Shown here: piece after piece, positions 48,323 through 56,106 of the stretch
Layout of the letters: the number at the start of each line of letters is the position of its first letter
How positions within the stretch are numbered: position 1 is the stretch's first letter
Assembly: GCF_001428125.1 (NCBI RefSeq)
Contig: NZ_LMSM01000006.1
Coordinates: 186,001-250,000 of the forward strand
Source of the DNA: Nocardioides sp. Soil774
Lineage (GTDB): Bacteria; Actinomycetota; Actinomycetes; Propionibacteriales; Nocardioidaceae
Direction of reading: 5' to 3'
DNA: 64,000 nucleotides
Program-made: the position numbers and the translations under genes
Notes under the pieces: generated by a model
Databases searched by the model: none
Told to the model about the DNA's origin: nothing
What the model saw: only the letters and a program-made list of their open reading frames with translations

Positions 48323-48987
48323 GCAGGATCTTGCTGGTCCGGCACGGCCAGGCGTCGTTCGGCGCTGCCGACTACGACAACCTCTCCCCCACCGGCCACG
48401 AGCAGTCGCGCGTGCTCGGTGCGGCGCTGGCGGTGCGCGGGCTCGCGCCCGACGTCGTCGTCGCCGGCGAGATGCGGCGGCACGCGCAGACCGCGAGCGG
48501 CGTGCTCGAGGGCGGCGGCTGGTCGTGCGAGGTGTCCCTCGACGCGGGCTGGAACGAGTTCGACCACCTCCAGGTGCTCGCGGTCCACGACCAGCCCACG
48601 ACCGAGGAGGGCGAGTCGGAGAAGGCCGCCTTCCAGCGCTGGTTCGAGGAGGCGACGCTGCGCTGGACCTCCGGTGACCACGACGAGGCCTACGACGAGT
48701 CGTTCGGTGCCTTCACCGCACGTGTGCGGTCGGCCTTCGACCGGCTCGTGGCGTCGCTGCCCGCGCGCGGCACTGCCGTCGTGCTGACGAGCGGCGGCCC
48801 GATCGCCTGGGCGGTCGCCTCGCTGCTCGCCGACGGCGAGGACGCTCGCACCGACCTGTGGCTGCGGCTCAACCCGGTGTCGATCAACACCGGCACCTCC
48901 ACCGTCGTGTGCGGCGCTCGCGGCACGACGCTCGTGTCGTTCAACGCGCACGACCACCTCTCCCCCGACCTGCTCACCTACCGCTAG
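48319..48987 (+). CDS. Histidine phosphatase family protein
   Basis: The 222-residue protein has the phosphoglycerate-mutase/acid-phosphatase signature LLVRHGQASFG near the N-terminus (catalytic His in RHG) and an arginine in EMRRHAQTA near 55; the second catalytic histidine region is LTSGGPIAWAVAS, where the usual His of SHG is replaced by Gly-Gly. Activity is therefore uncertain. It overlaps the kinase gene by four bases (GTGA) and is part of the ACAD operon. It might hydrolyse phosphorylated acyl intermediates, but the altered second motif weakens that idea. Confidence 0.82.
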   Translation: MSRILLVRHGQASFGAADYDNLSPTGHEQSRVLGAALAVRGLAPDVVVAGEMRRHAQTASGVLEGGGWSCEVSLDAGWNEFDHLQVLAVHDQPTTEEGESEKAAFQRWFEEATLRWTSGDHDEAYDESFGAFTARVRSAFDRLVASLPARGTAVVLTSGGPIAWAVASLLADGEDARTDLWLRLNPVSINTGTSTVVCGARGTTLVSFNAHDHLSPDLLTYR

Positions 48988-48996
48988 GACCCTCTG

Positions 48997-49740
48997 ATGC
49001 CCTCGATCCTCATCACCGGTGCCAGCAGCGGCCTCGGTGCCGAGATGGCCCGCCAGTACGCCGCTCTCGGCTACGACCTCGCCCTCTGCGCACGACGTAC
49101 GGACCGGCTCGACGCACTCGCCGCGGAGATCACCACCGCGCACCCCGGGCGCCGGGTCGTGGTCAAGGCGCTCGACGTCAACGACCACGACGCCGTCTTC
49201 CGCGTCTTCGAGGAGTTCCGGGCCGAGCTCGGCGGCCTCGACAAGGTGGTCGTCAACGCCGGCCTCGGCAAGGGCCAGCCCCTCGGCACCGGCCGGTTCG
49301 ACGCCAACAAGGAGACCGCGCAGACCAACTTCATCGGCGCGCTCGCGCAGACCGAGGCCGCCGCCGCCATCTTCCGCGCCCAGGGCGCCGGGCAGCTCGT
49401 GATGGTCTCGTCGTTCTCCGCGCTGCGCGGGATGCCGAGGAACATCACGACGTACGCCGCCACCAAGGCCGCGGTCGCGCACCTCGCCGAGGGCTTCCGC
49501 GCCGACGTGCACGGCACCCCGATCAAGGTGACCGTGCTCTACCCCGGCTACATCGTCTCCGAGATGTCGGGGACCTCGGCGAAGACGCCGCTGATGGCCT
49601 CGACCGAGAAGGGCGTGCGCGCCATGGTGGAGGCGATCGAGAAGCAGAAGAAGTCGGCAGTCGTGCCCGCCTGGCCGTGGGTGCCGCTGGGGTTCGTGAT
49701 CAAGCGGGTGCCGGTGGGCGTGCTGCGGCGGATGGGCTGA
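48997..49740 (+). CDS. Short-chain dehydrogenase/reductase, last gene of the ACAD operon
   Basis: The 247-residue SDR has LITGASSGLGAEMA (5-18), a basic pocket (CARRTDRLD) that favours NADP, VVNAGLGKG (near 85), the catalytic serine in VSSFSALRG (near 136) and YAATK (near 149-153). It ends in a hydrophobic, basic tail (WVPLGFVIKRVPVGVLRRMG), which may tether it to the membrane. It follows the phosphatase gene by nine bases. A 70-base part of this gene (near 49270-49340) has a diverged copy at 51180, about 1.9 kb downstream. Confidence 0.9.
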   Translation: MPSILITGASSGLGAEMARQYAALGYDLALCARRTDRLDALAAEITTAHPGRRVVVKALDVNDHDAVFRVFEEFRAELGGLDKVVVNAGLGKGQPLGTGRFDANKETAQTNFIGALAQTEAAAAIFRAQGAGQLVMVSSFSALRGMPRNITTYAATKAAVAHLAEGFRADVHGTPIKVTVLYPGYIVSEMSGTSAKTPLMASTEKGVRAMVEAIEKQKKSAVVPAWPWVPLGFVIKRVPVGVLRRMG

Positions 49741-49785
49741 CGCGGGCCATTGCGGTGCGCTGCGGGCGGCGGGATGCTGCTGGGC

Positions 49786-50031
49786 ATGACCGCTGCCTTC
49801 GTGGTTCCGCCCGGTGAAGGACGCCGTCTGGACCTGGGCAACTTCGAGGCCCTGGTCCTGGCCACGTCCGCGCAGACGGCCGGTGAGTTCGCGCTCGTGC
49901 AGACCCAGGGCGAGCCACCCGGCTTCGGTCCGCCGCTGCACCTGCATCGCGACGCCGCCGAGGTGCTGGAGCAGATCGCGGCCGAGAGCCACATGGACGT
50001 GCTTGGGCCTGTCCCGGACACGTATCTCTGA
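49786..50031 (+). pseudogene. Cupin gene remnant with internal deletion
   Basis: The 81-codon frame starts like a full-length cupin (PPGEGRRLDLGNFEALVLATSAQTAGEFALVQ, then GEPPGFGPPLHLHRD), with the first cupin motif present to the HLHRD metal ligands. It then jumps at DAAEVLEQIAAESHMDVLGPVPDTYL straight to what reads like the C-terminal tail of such proteins. The beta-barrel strands and second cupin motif between are missing, an in-frame loss of perhaps 70 residues. The reading frame is still open, so it could be expressed, but a barrel cannot form. ATG 49774 is another possible start. Confidence 0.6.
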
Positions 50032-50051
50032 GCGCTGAGGCGGGTGACTCC

Positions 50052-50669
50052 ATGACCGTGAACGGCCAGCCTCCTGACCGGAGGTCCATCCACGACGAGC
50101 TGGAACGCGTCCGCACCGACCTGCATCACCTGGTCGCGACCGCCACGACCGCCGATCTGCGTCGTCGCACCGACGGCACCCGCTGGACCAACCAGCAGAT
50201 GCTCTGGCACATGGCGTTCGGCTACCTCGTCGTGAGCCGCCTGCTGCGACTGGTCTGTCTCTTCGGGCGGCTCCCCGATCCGTTGGGCCGGGCCTTCGCA
50301 GCGGTGCTGGACGCTGGCACGCGGCCGTTCCACCACATCAACTACCTCGGCTCTGTCGGCGGGGCGCTGGTGTTCCACGAGGCACGGCTGACCGGGCAGC
50401 TCGACCGCACGATCGATCGACTCCACCGCCGCCTCGATGCCGAGTCCGACGCGGCTCTTGCCCGGCGGATGCACTTCCCGGTCGACTGGGACCCGTTCTT
50501 CCGCGACACGATGACGCTGGAGGAGGTCTACCACTACGGCACGCAGCACTACGACTTCCACCGAGCCCAGCTCACCATCGAGGGGCAGGCCCCCCGGGGC
50601 GGTCGCCGGATTGCCCGGCTGGTTGCTGATGCGCGTGGTCGCCCACCGGCGACGCGACCTCCCCATTGA
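50052..50669 (+). CDS. DinB superfamily protein
   Basis: The 205-residue protein is helical, with the DinB pattern: an N-terminal helix ending in LRRRTDGTRWTNQQMLWHMAFGY (histidine in WHMAFG, near residue 55) and a later histidine pair in EVYHYGTQHYDFHRAQL near 160-176. These three histidines form the metal site in the family, whose members include thiol-dependent S-transferases. The role is unknown. It begins 20 bases after the cupin remnant. The last 15 residues are proline-arginine rich. Confidence 0.7.
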   Translation: MTVNGQPPDRRSIHDELERVRTDLHHLVATATTADLRRRTDGTRWTNQQMLWHMAFGYLVVSRLLRLVCLFGRLPDPLGRAFAAVLDAGTRPFHHINYLGSVGGALVFHEARLTGQLDRTIDRLHRRLDAESDAALARRMHFPVDWDPFFRDTMTLEEVYHYGTQHYDFHRAQLTIEGQAPRGGRRIARLVADARGRPPATRPPH

Positions 50670-50746
50670 GTCCACCCAACGACGCGATGCTCGCCCGCAC
50701 AGCCGGGAGCGCTGGAGCACCTGGCTGCGGGACTGGAGCACCCGGG

Positions 50747-51022
50747 TCAGCCCCCCACGGAGACGAGGACCGCAGTCGCGACGACGCACGCCGCGACCGC
50801 CAGCGCGACTGCGACCGTCCCGAGCCCGCGATCCTCGGGGACGCTGCGAGCGAGAAGGCCCAGCGGCACCGCCACCACGGCGCCCAGGTAGGCGAAGACG
50901 CTGAAGAAGTAGGTGGGAGCGCACACGACGCTCAGGAGCGCGACGACCAGTGCGATCACGCCGAGAGCGGGCGAGCCCAGCGCGTGATCGTCGCTCTGGT
51001 CCCAGCCTGTCGGCGTCGTCAT
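50747..51022 (-). CDS. Small three-helix membrane protein
   Basis: The 91-residue product has three hydrophobic segments (about 15-38, 42-58 and 70-88) and a short acidic N-terminus (TTPTGWDQSDDHALGSP). The layout resembles DUF4190-like small membrane proteins, but the match is not strong. GTG 51034, four codons upstream, is another possible start. It is on the opposite strand to its neighbours and sits in a stretch with gene remnants. Confidence 0.5.
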   Translation of the reverse strand: MTTPTGWDQSDDHALGSPALGVIALVVALLSVVCAPTYFFSVFAYLGAVVAVPLGLLARSVPEDRGLGTVAVALAVAACVVATAVLVSVGG

Positions 51023-51171
51023 CTCGTCCCGCACGCCGAGGATCCTAGGCCCGCAAGCCGGGTTGTGGCGGCCACGACGTGAGCCCGCTGCTGCAAGCAA
51101 TCTTGCTTTCATTCCCAAGCACCGCGGGCGAGAAGAAGTACGCCACCACGCCGTCGCCGTGCAGCCTGCAC

Positions 51172-51258
51172 CCGCGCCAGGGCCAGCCGCTCCGCACCGG
51201 CCGCTTCGACGCCAACAACGCGAACGCGAGGACCAACTTCATCGGCGCGGCTCGCTGA
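51172..51258 (+). pseudogene. Fragment of a short-chain dehydrogenase gene
   Basis: About 70 bases from 51181 match the SDR gene near 49272-49340 at roughly 88 percent. They code GQPLRTGRFDANNANARTNF against GQPLGTGRFDANKETAQTNF and soon run into a stop. Nothing upstream or downstream continues the SDR. It is a relic of a second copy. The C-terminal codons of the minus-strand gene at 51239 overlap its end. Confidence 0.7.
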
Positions 51259-51733
51259 GCACGAGCTCGAGGTCCACGCCGTCGTCGAGCGTCGGTCCGC
51301 AGCCGCGGCTCGTGCCGTAGCCGACAGGCCCTCGCCAGGTGCCGTGCGCACCGCTTGCGGCGACACGCAGCTCGGCGTCGGTGTCAGCGAAGGATCCGAA
51401 CGCACACGGCACCTCGCAGAGGAGCCGGCCACCGGACACCTGAAGGTTCGAGTGCAGGTCAGCATCGTTCGTCACCAGACCGGGGATCCATTCCCGGCCG
51501 AACCGCAGTCCCTTCGCCACCTCGGTGAGCGCCGGGCGCCCGTCACGACGCAGCCGCGTCACCTCGACCGTCCCGACCGGCACTCCACCGGGGCCTGTGA
51601 CGTGACGGATCGTCAGGACGGGTTCGGCGTAGGACACCACGGTGGCGCAGCTGCTGCCGTCACTCGCACAGCTCGACGACACGACAGTGATACCCAGCGT
51701 GAGGCACGTGCCGAGCAGGACCCTGGCTCTCAT
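51239..51733 (-). CDS. Secreted hypothetical protein (possible lipoprotein)
   Basis: The 164-residue protein has an N-terminal export signal (MRARVLLGTCLTLGITVVSS) with a cysteine at SSSCAS that could be lipidated, although the lipobox is imperfect. The mature part has four more cysteines and is a mix of beta segments (TIRHVTGPGGVPVGTVEVTRL). No family is recognised. The last codons overlap an SDR gene fragment on the other strand, so the original 3' end may have been replaced in a rearrangement. Confidence 0.5.
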   Translation of the reverse strand: MRARVLLGTCLTLGITVVSSSCASDGSSCATVVSYAEPVLTIRHVTGPGGVPVGTVEVTRLRRDGRPALTEVAKGLRFGREWIPGLVTNDADLHSNLQVSGGRLLCEVPCAFGSFADTDAELRVAASGAHGTWRGPVGYGTSRGCGPTLDDGVDLELVLSEPRR

Positions 51734-51814
51734 GTGCGTGGGACGTCATCCTCCGCGGCGCAGTTCCGTGGCACGGCGTCGGTCCAGGCATCCCGGAGCA
51801 GGACTGCACCATCA

Positions 51815-51874
51815 AAACTGGAGCCTCACCCCCGAAGCTTCGGGGGTGAGGCTCCAGTTTCCCGGATATCCGGG
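51815..51874. terminator. 46-bp perfect palindrome plus CCGGATATCCGG element
   Basis: A perfect palindrome of 46 bases (51815-51860, no loop) adjoins a 14-base palindrome with core CCGGATATCCGG (51861-51874). On the minus strand this follows the DUF5709 stop by 26 bases, in the order short palindrome then long hairpin, followed by TTTTGATGG. The same order occurs after DUF6104 at 9395. It can act as a terminator for the minus-strand gene. Confidence 0.75.
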
Positions 51875-51900
51875 GATCGCGACCAAAGAGAGGGGGAGGC

Positions 51901-52368
51901 TCAGCCCTCGAAGGACTCCGGCTCCGGCTCGCGGGTGATGTGCATCGCGGCCTCCTCGGCAGACGCACCGGCGCCGTCGATGCCCACGTCGAGGGCGAGC
52001 TCCTGCTTGTCGGTGTCCTCACCGAAGCCCTCGTCTGGCTGCACGAGCCGGCCCGAGCGCGGGTCGGCCTCGTCGAGGCCGAGCTGCTCGTCGAGGGCGT
52101 TCTCGTCCTCGCGGTCGCTGTCGTCGTCGACCTCCGCGTAGGGGTCGATGTCAGGCTCCTCCTCGGCGAGCTTCTCGTCGAGGGACTCCCCCTGCAGGCG
52201 CTCGGCCTCGGTCGGGTAGTCGTCGTAGCCCTTGGGTGCGCGGTCGGGCGGGGAGTAGCCGCGGTCGAGGACGTCGTCGAGGTCGGTGTCGTCCAGGGTG
52301 TCCTCGGGCTGCAGCTGGTCCTCGTCGTCGACCGACATGTCGCCGTAGGTCTCGCGCTCTTCGCTCAT
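51901..52368 (-). CDS. DUF5709 family acidic protein
   Basis: The 155-residue protein is extremely acidic and probably disordered. It contains the DUF5709 pattern: DTLDDTDLDDVLDRGYSPPDRAP near 22-45, then GESLDEKLAEEEPDI and LVQPDEGFGEDTDKQELA. The family is common in actinobacteria and has no known function. The gene lies downstream of the helicase gene on the same strand, about 70 bases away. Confidence 0.85.
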   Translation of the reverse strand: MSEERETYGDMSVDDEDQLQPEDTLDDTDLDDVLDRGYSPPDRAPKGYDDYPTEAERLQGESLDEKLAEEEPDIDPYAEVDDDSDREDENALDEQLGLDEADPRSGRLVQPDEGFGEDTDKQELALDVGIDGAGASAEEAAMHITREPEPESFEG

Positions 52369-52440
52369 GCCTCCTGCCTACCGGTCACGGACCGGTGGGA
52401 CAAGGGGCAGTGGTCCCCAGCAGGTCCCGAGGGGTGGGTC

Positions 52441-54621
52441 TCAGGCGAGCTCGCGCTCCAGGGCGTCGGTGAGCAGCGCGACCAGCGCCTCGGTCTGGAT
52501 GTTGGCCGACGACGTGACCTCCTCGTCCGAGCCGTCGAGCGCCCGCGCGGCGAGGCCGGCCTTGGAGTCGATGAGCTCGGCGATGCGGGTGTCGATGGTC
52601 TGGGCGGCGATGATGCGCCACGCCGTCACCGGGTCGCTCTGGCCGATGCGGTGCACGCGGTCGATCGCCTGGGTCTGCTCGGCGTCGGTCCACGAGAGCT
52701 CGGAGAGCACCACGTTGGAGGCGACCTGCAGGTTGACGCCGACACCGGCGGCAGCCAGCGAGCAGACGATGACCTTGACGTCGGGGTCGTTGACGAAGGA
52801 CTCGATGGCCTTCTCGCGCGCCCGCGCGGTCTGGTCGCCGCGGATCGAGGTGTGCTTGAGCCCGCGACGGGTGAAGGTGTCCTCCGCGATGTCCATGACG
52901 TCGACGTGGCGGGCGAAGAAAACCACCTTGCCGACGTTGCGGGCCAGCTGCGCGGCGTAGTCGGCGGCCAGGCCGGCCTTGGCGCGCCCGATGCGGCGGA
53001 ACATCGAGAAGACGTTCTCGCCCCCGGTGCCGGAGTCCATCTCCTCGCGCTCCCACGTCGCGACGCGGCGTACGAGCTCGTGGTCGATGCCGTCGACGAC
53101 GGAGCCCGTACGACGGGTCTCCAGCGCGGCCTTGTAGCGCTGGACGAGCCGCCGGGCGAGCTCCTCCTCGGCGCCGCGGATCGAGCGGGTGTCCTCGTCG
53201 TCGAGCTCGACGGGGATGTCAGCGATCCGGCGCGCCGGGATGTCCTCGGCGACGTCGACCTTGCGGCGACGCACGATGCCCATGTCGATCACGGCCTTGC
53301 GCGCCGCGGGGTAGAACGGGTGGTCGGCCGGCGTCAGGTCTGTCTCCTCCAGCGCCTCCATCAGCCGGGCCGTCGGCATGGTGTCGTCGATCCAGCCGAG
53401 GAACTGCCAGATCGCGCGGAAGTCCTCGATGTCGTTGATCAGCGGGGTGCCGGTCAGCGCCATCAGCAGCGGACGGGCGGTGCGGGTGCGCAGCCGCTCG
53501 GAGAGCTCGAGCACGTGGCGCGAGCGCTGCGAGGTCTTGTTCTTGATGAAGTGGGCCTCGTCGACGACCATGCCGCGGAAGCCGAAGTCACCGAGCCAGC
53601 CGACGTGGCGGTCGAGGATCTCGTAGTTGACGATGATGACGTCGGCGAAGGCGTCGACCTCGGTGCCGTCGCCGTGGATCACGGTGGCGCGGCGGCGCGG
53701 CGTCCAGCGCTCGGTCTCACGCGCCCAGTTGGTCTTGACCACGTTGGGGCAGACCACGAGCAGCGGGAAGGCGTTGGCGGCCTGGGCGGCGAGCAGCGCC
53801 TGCGCGGTCTTGCCGAGGCCCGGCTCGTCGGCGAGCAGGAAGGTGCGGTGGCCCTCGGCGGCCGACGCGATGAGCCGCGCCTGGTGCGGCATGAGCTCGA
53901 GCTTGCCGGGGGCGTTGAGCGAGGTCGCCTCGGGCAGGTCCATGCAGGAGGAGGCGCCGCCGAGCTCGAAGGAGCGGAAGAGCGGACCGAGCAGCTCCCA
54001 GGTGGAGAGCCGTCCGTGGACGCGGCGGCGCTCGCGACCGATGCCGAAGTCGGGCGCCAGGAACGGGTTGGCGAGCTGGTGCTGGACGACCGACTGCGGC
54101 ACCACGCGGCGCTCGCCGAGTCCGGGGCCCGCCTCGTCGTCGGGCTTGGGCTCCTCGACCACCGGCTCGACGCCGGCCTTGCGCAGCATCTCCAGGCGCA
54201 GGTCGCGAGCGGTGTCGGTGACGACGGCCTCCTCGGACAGCAGGCCGAAGAGCGAGGGGTCGCGCGTCGCGGTCTTGGCCAGGATCGTCGCGATCCCGTC
54301 GAGGCGCTTGAGCTCGTCGCCCTTCTGGGCGTCGGACAGCTCGGTCGAGGCGCGTACGTCGCTGCGGTGCTCGCGCACGAGCAGCGCCACCACCTGGAAG
54401 CGGACCCGTTGCCCCGGGGCCAGCGGCCCCCGCTGGACGGCGGACTCGAGCTCGCGCACGGCGCGGGCGAGCACGGGGACGATGCCCTCGTTGTCCTTGT
54501 GGCGGGCGTGCGCAGGGGTGCGTCGTCCGCCGCGTGAGCGCTGGCGCTGGGCCAAGGTGTCCTCCCGGACTGGATACGCGTCGCGGGGCAGGCGAGCCCG
54601 GGTGCGGCTCTGGCCCGCCAC
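52441..54621 (-). CDS. SNF2-family helicase
   Basis: The 726-residue protein has an N-terminal part of about 230 residues with no known motif and then a SNF2 ATPase. Motif I is DEPGLGKTAQAL near 268, motif II DEAHFIKN near 355, motif III ALTGTPLIND near 390, and the C-terminal half ends in SLAAAGVGVNL and DAEQTQAIDRVHRIGQSDP (motifs V and VI). It resembles the SMARCAL1/ZRANB3-like branch and likely remodels DNA or protein-DNA complexes. A stalk of charged residues precedes the ATPase. It is a single gene; no restriction or defence partner is next to it. Confidence 0.88.
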   Translation of the reverse strand: MAGQSRTRARLPRDAYPVREDTLAQRQRSRGGRRTPAHARHKDNEGIVPVLARAVRELESAVQRGPLAPGQRVRFQVVALLVREHRSDVRASTELSDAQKGDELKRLDGIATILAKTATRDPSLFGLLSEEAVVTDTARDLRLEMLRKAGVEPVVEEPKPDDEAGPGLGERRVVPQSVVQHQLANPFLAPDFGIGRERRRVHGRLSTWELLGPLFRSFELGGASSCMDLPEATSLNAPGKLELMPHQARLIASAAEGHRTFLLADEPGLGKTAQALLAAQAANAFPLLVVCPNVVKTNWARETERWTPRRRATVIHGDGTEVDAFADVIIVNYEILDRHVGWLGDFGFRGMVVDEAHFIKNKTSQRSRHVLELSERLRTRTARPLLMALTGTPLINDIEDFRAIWQFLGWIDDTMPTARLMEALEETDLTPADHPFYPAARKAVIDMGIVRRRKVDVAEDIPARRIADIPVELDDEDTRSIRGAEEELARRLVQRYKAALETRRTGSVVDGIDHELVRRVATWEREEMDSGTGGENVFSMFRRIGRAKAGLAADYAAQLARNVGKVVFFARHVDVMDIAEDTFTRRGLKHTSIRGDQTARAREKAIESFVNDPDVKVIVCSLAAAGVGVNLQVASNVVLSELSWTDAEQTQAIDRVHRIGQSDPVTAWRIIAAQTIDTRIAELIDSKAGLAARALDGSDEEVTSSANIQTEALVALLTDALERELA

Positions 54622-54756
54622 GCACAGGCGTGAAGGTGTGGAGCGGGCGTCAGGTGCGCGGTGGCCGGTGGACCTGGGGTGGTCAGTGCGGCACGGCGTC
54701 TGGACGCTGCGACCACTCTAGCGCCCCGCGTCGCCCGGGCGGCAAATGTCCGCGAC

Positions 54757-56064
54757 TCAGCGCGGCGGCCGGTGGTCGACGATGCGCCGCATCTTGCCGA
54801 CCGAGCGCTCGATGGACGCCACGTCTACGACGTCGACCGCGACGCTCACCCCGATCGAGGCCTTGATCGCGTGGACCAGCGAGGCCTGCGCCGCGGCGGC
54901 CTCGGCGTCCGTGGTGTGCTCGCGCCGCTCGACGCGGACGGTGAGGGTGTCGAGGTTGCCCGAGCGGTCGAGGTGGCACTGGAAGTGCGGCGACAGGGCC
55001 GGGATGCCGAGCACGATCTCCTCGATCTGGGTCGGGAAGAGGTTGACCCCGCGCAGGATGATCATGTCGTCGGTGCGCCCGGTGATCTTCTCCATCCGTC
55101 GCATGGTGCGCGCGGTCCCGGGCAGCAGGCGGGTGAGGTCGCGGGTGCGGTAGCGGATCACCGGCATCGCCTGCTTGGTCAGCGTCGTGAACACCAGCTC
55201 GCCCTCCTCCCCGTCGGGCAGCACCTCGCCGGTGACCGGGTCGATGACCTCGGGGTAGAAGTGGTCCTCCCAGACGTGCAGGCCGTCCTTGGTCTCGACG
55301 CACTCGCTCGCGACGCCGGGTCCGATCACCTCGGAGAGGCCGTAGATGTCGACGGCGTGCATGTCGGTGCGCTCCTCCATCTCGCGCCGCATGTCGTTGG
55401 TCCACGGCTCGGCTCCGAAGATGCCGACCTTGAGCGAGGTCGAGCGCGGGTCGACGCCCTGCGCCTCGAGCTCGTCGATGATCGAGAGCATGTAGGACGG
55501 CGTCACCATGATCACGTCGGGCTCGAAGTCGCGGATCAGCTGCACCTGGCGCTGCGTCATGCCGCCGGAGACCGGGACGACGGTGCAGCCCAGGCGCTCG
55601 GCGCCGGCGTGCGCGCCGAGACCACCGGTGAACAGCCCGTAGCCGTAGGCGTTGTGCAGCACCATCCCGCGCCGCCCGCCGGCCGCGCGGATGGAGCGCG
55701 CCACCACGTCGGCCCACATGTCGAGGTCGTCGCGGGTGTAGCCGACCACGGTGGGCTTGCCCGTCGTGCCGCTCGATGCGTGGAGGCGTACGACGTCCTC
55801 GCGAGGCACCGCGAACATGCCGAACGGGTAGTTGTCGCGCAGGGTCGCCTTGGTGGTGAACGGCAGCCGGGCCAGGTCCTCCAGCGACCGGACGTCGTCG
55901 GGGCCCACGCCCGCCTCGTCGAACGCACGCCGGTAGTGCGCGACGTTGTCGTAGGCGTGGCGCACCGACCACCGCAGCCGCTCGAGCTGCAGCGCCCGCA
56001 GCTCCTCGACGGGGAGGGTCTCGACCGGGTCGAGGTCGCCGGGGCGGGGAGTCAGGTCGAGCAC
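54757..56064 (-). CDS. paaK: Phenylacetate-CoA ligase
   Basis: The 435-residue protein has the ANL-superfamily motif SSGTTGKPTVVGYTRDDL near 98-115, YGLSEVIGPG near 243, the hinge aspartate in RTRDLTRLLPG near 310 and a C-terminal lysine in ERSVGKMRRI. It activates phenylacetate to phenylacetyl-CoA with ATP, the first step of the aerobic pathway. The rest of the pathway (paaABCDE, paaI, paaZ) is encoded 1.7 kb away in this window. GTG 56064 is the start; the gene is divergent from a TetR regulator. Length and motifs are normal. Confidence 0.95.
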   Translation of the reverse strand: MLDLTPRPGDLDPVETLPVEELRALQLERLRWSVRHAYDNVAHYRRAFDEAGVGPDDVRSLEDLARLPFTTKATLRDNYPFGMFAVPREDVVRLHASSGTTGKPTVVGYTRDDLDMWADVVARSIRAAGGRRGMVLHNAYGYGLFTGGLGAHAGAERLGCTVVPVSGGMTQRQVQLIRDFEPDVIMVTPSYMLSIIDELEAQGVDPRSTSLKVGIFGAEPWTNDMRREMEERTDMHAVDIYGLSEVIGPGVASECVETKDGLHVWEDHFYPEVIDPVTGEVLPDGEEGELVFTTLTKQAMPVIRYRTRDLTRLLPGTARTMRRMEKITGRTDDMIILRGVNLFPTQIEEIVLGIPALSPHFQCHLDRSGNLDTLTVRVERREHTTDAEAAAAQASLVHAIKASIGVSVAVDVVDVASIERSVGKMRRIVDHRPPR

Positions 56065-56106
56065 GGGGTCCTCCGGGTGGGCCGTCGGTCGTGAGAACGT
56101 TCATCC

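Noticed and set aside
52441..54621. Part of a phage-defence system (DISARM-like or similar)
   Set aside because: The SNF2 helicase stands alone; no methylase, nuclease or other defence gene lies on either side.
54622..54756. A possible small gene between paaK and the helicase
   Set aside because: No frame of convincing codon use or ribosome site was found; it is probably the helicase promoter region.
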